Source of the DNA: a virus
Length of the DNA: 38,621 bases
Direction: 5' to 3' (one strand)
IMG/VR virus record: IMGVR_UViG_3300020202_000161
Span: 1-38,621 of that record
Positions 38,373 through 38,621 of this stretch are shown here, piece after piece; position 1 is the stretch's first letter; each line of letters opens with the position of its first letter. Under the pieces are notes generated by a model. That model was not told the origin of the DNA, did no database searches, and saw only the letters and a program-made list of their open reading frames with translations. The position numbers and the translations under genes were made by a program.

Positions 38373-38621
38373 CTCTGCGCCTCCTTGAACATCTTGGCCG
38401 TGTCGTACCCATGACGCAGGCAGTGATCGCGAAACAGGCAATCCCAGCGCTCGCGGTTCGGATGGTTCTTAGTCTTTGCGTAGTGATCGGTCGGGCAAAT
38501 CATCCAAATGCAGTCGAGGCCGAAACGCTTTTCCATTCTCGATTTGTTTGAGCCGCCAAAGTAGTGATCCATGTGCAGCGCCTCGCCGAAGTACCTTCCG
38601 CAGACCTCGCAATTTCCACCA
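38369..38621 (-). CDS. HNH-family protein, C-terminal part (gene crosses the junction)
   Basis: This is the continuation of the gene at 1-378. The unique part is 38369-38488; 38489-38621 repeats the left end. It holds H-M-D-H, G-G-S-N-K-S-R, C-P-T-D-H and the end C-L-R-H-G-Y-D-T-A-K-M-F. The stop TGA is at 38371-38369. The silent difference at 38495 does not change the protein. Confidence 0.75.
   Translation of the reverse strand, partial: GGNCEVCGRYFGEALHMDHYFGGSNKSRMEKRFGLDCIWMICPTDHYAKTKNHPNRERWDCLFRDHCLRHGYDTAKMFKEAQR
38489..38621. repeat. Terminal direct repeat, right copy
   Basis: Same 133 bases as 1-133, with G at 38495 where the left copy has A. It shows closure of the assembly and that reads support two alleles, or one error, at this site. 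Confidence 0.93.

Noticed and set aside
1-38621. CRISPR array, insertion sequence or rRNA
   Set aside because: No regularly spaced direct repeats with unique spacers, no transposase and no rRNA-like segment were seen.

Overview
The window is an essentially complete genome of a temperate, short-tailed (podovirus-like) tailed phage, assembled end to end. The first 133 bases recur at the last 133 (1-133 and 38489-38621) with one mismatch, so the molecule closes into a circle of about 38,488 bp and one gene (HNH family) crosses the junction. Base composition is clearly GC-rich throughout. The host cannot be named from sequence. Lipobox and Sec signal peptides, an NlpC/P60 endolysin and a DAGVDGG-type linker in one secreted protein would fit a GC-rich Gram-negative host, possibly Myxococcota; this is a weak inference.

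Layout. Two divergent promoters face away from each other at 3568-3632. Leftward from there (3541 down to 1, continuing at 38488 down to 38020) runs one compact operon: two unknown genes, an ERF single-strand annealing protein, a Cas4/RecB-like PD-(D/E)XK exonuclease, small zinc-binding proteins and an HNH protein. Rightward run all remaining genes: a ribbon-helix-helix regulator, a membrane protein, a lipoprotein, a tyrosine integrase with a tRNA-like attachment core inside its 3' end, an HTH reading frame with no normal start codon, a lambda O-like initiator with internal iterons and a DnaB-type helicase, then a dense cassette of small accessory genes (Ea22-like proteins, a putative dATP/dGTP diphosphohydrolase). 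An untranslated block with tRNA-like folds (13190-13401) follows, then a VRR-NUC nuclease, SSB and the small terminase.

The virion genes follow: a host-recognition cassette with a beta-helix tailspike placed between the small and large terminase genes, TerL, portal, scaffold, a structured leader, major capsid protein, decoration protein, P22 gp4/gp10-like tail genes, a GNAT protein, three or four internal/ejection proteins and a tail fibre. The lysis module (small helical protein, NlpC/P60 endolysin, LL-H-type holin) ends with a candidate -1 frameshift signal. A 300-base stretch rich in hairpins and DnaA-box-like sites follows, and the two operons converge at about 37953-38020.

How it may work together. 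ERF, exonuclease, SSB and the resolvase-like nuclease form a recombination set. The O-like protein and helicase form a lambda-style replication set with the origin inside the initiator gene. No CI-like repressor was recognised. The only strong rightward promoter I can see lies upstream of the integrase, while the attachment core lies inside it. Integration would therefore separate that promoter from all replication and virion genes, which suggests lysogeny partly set by DNA topology.
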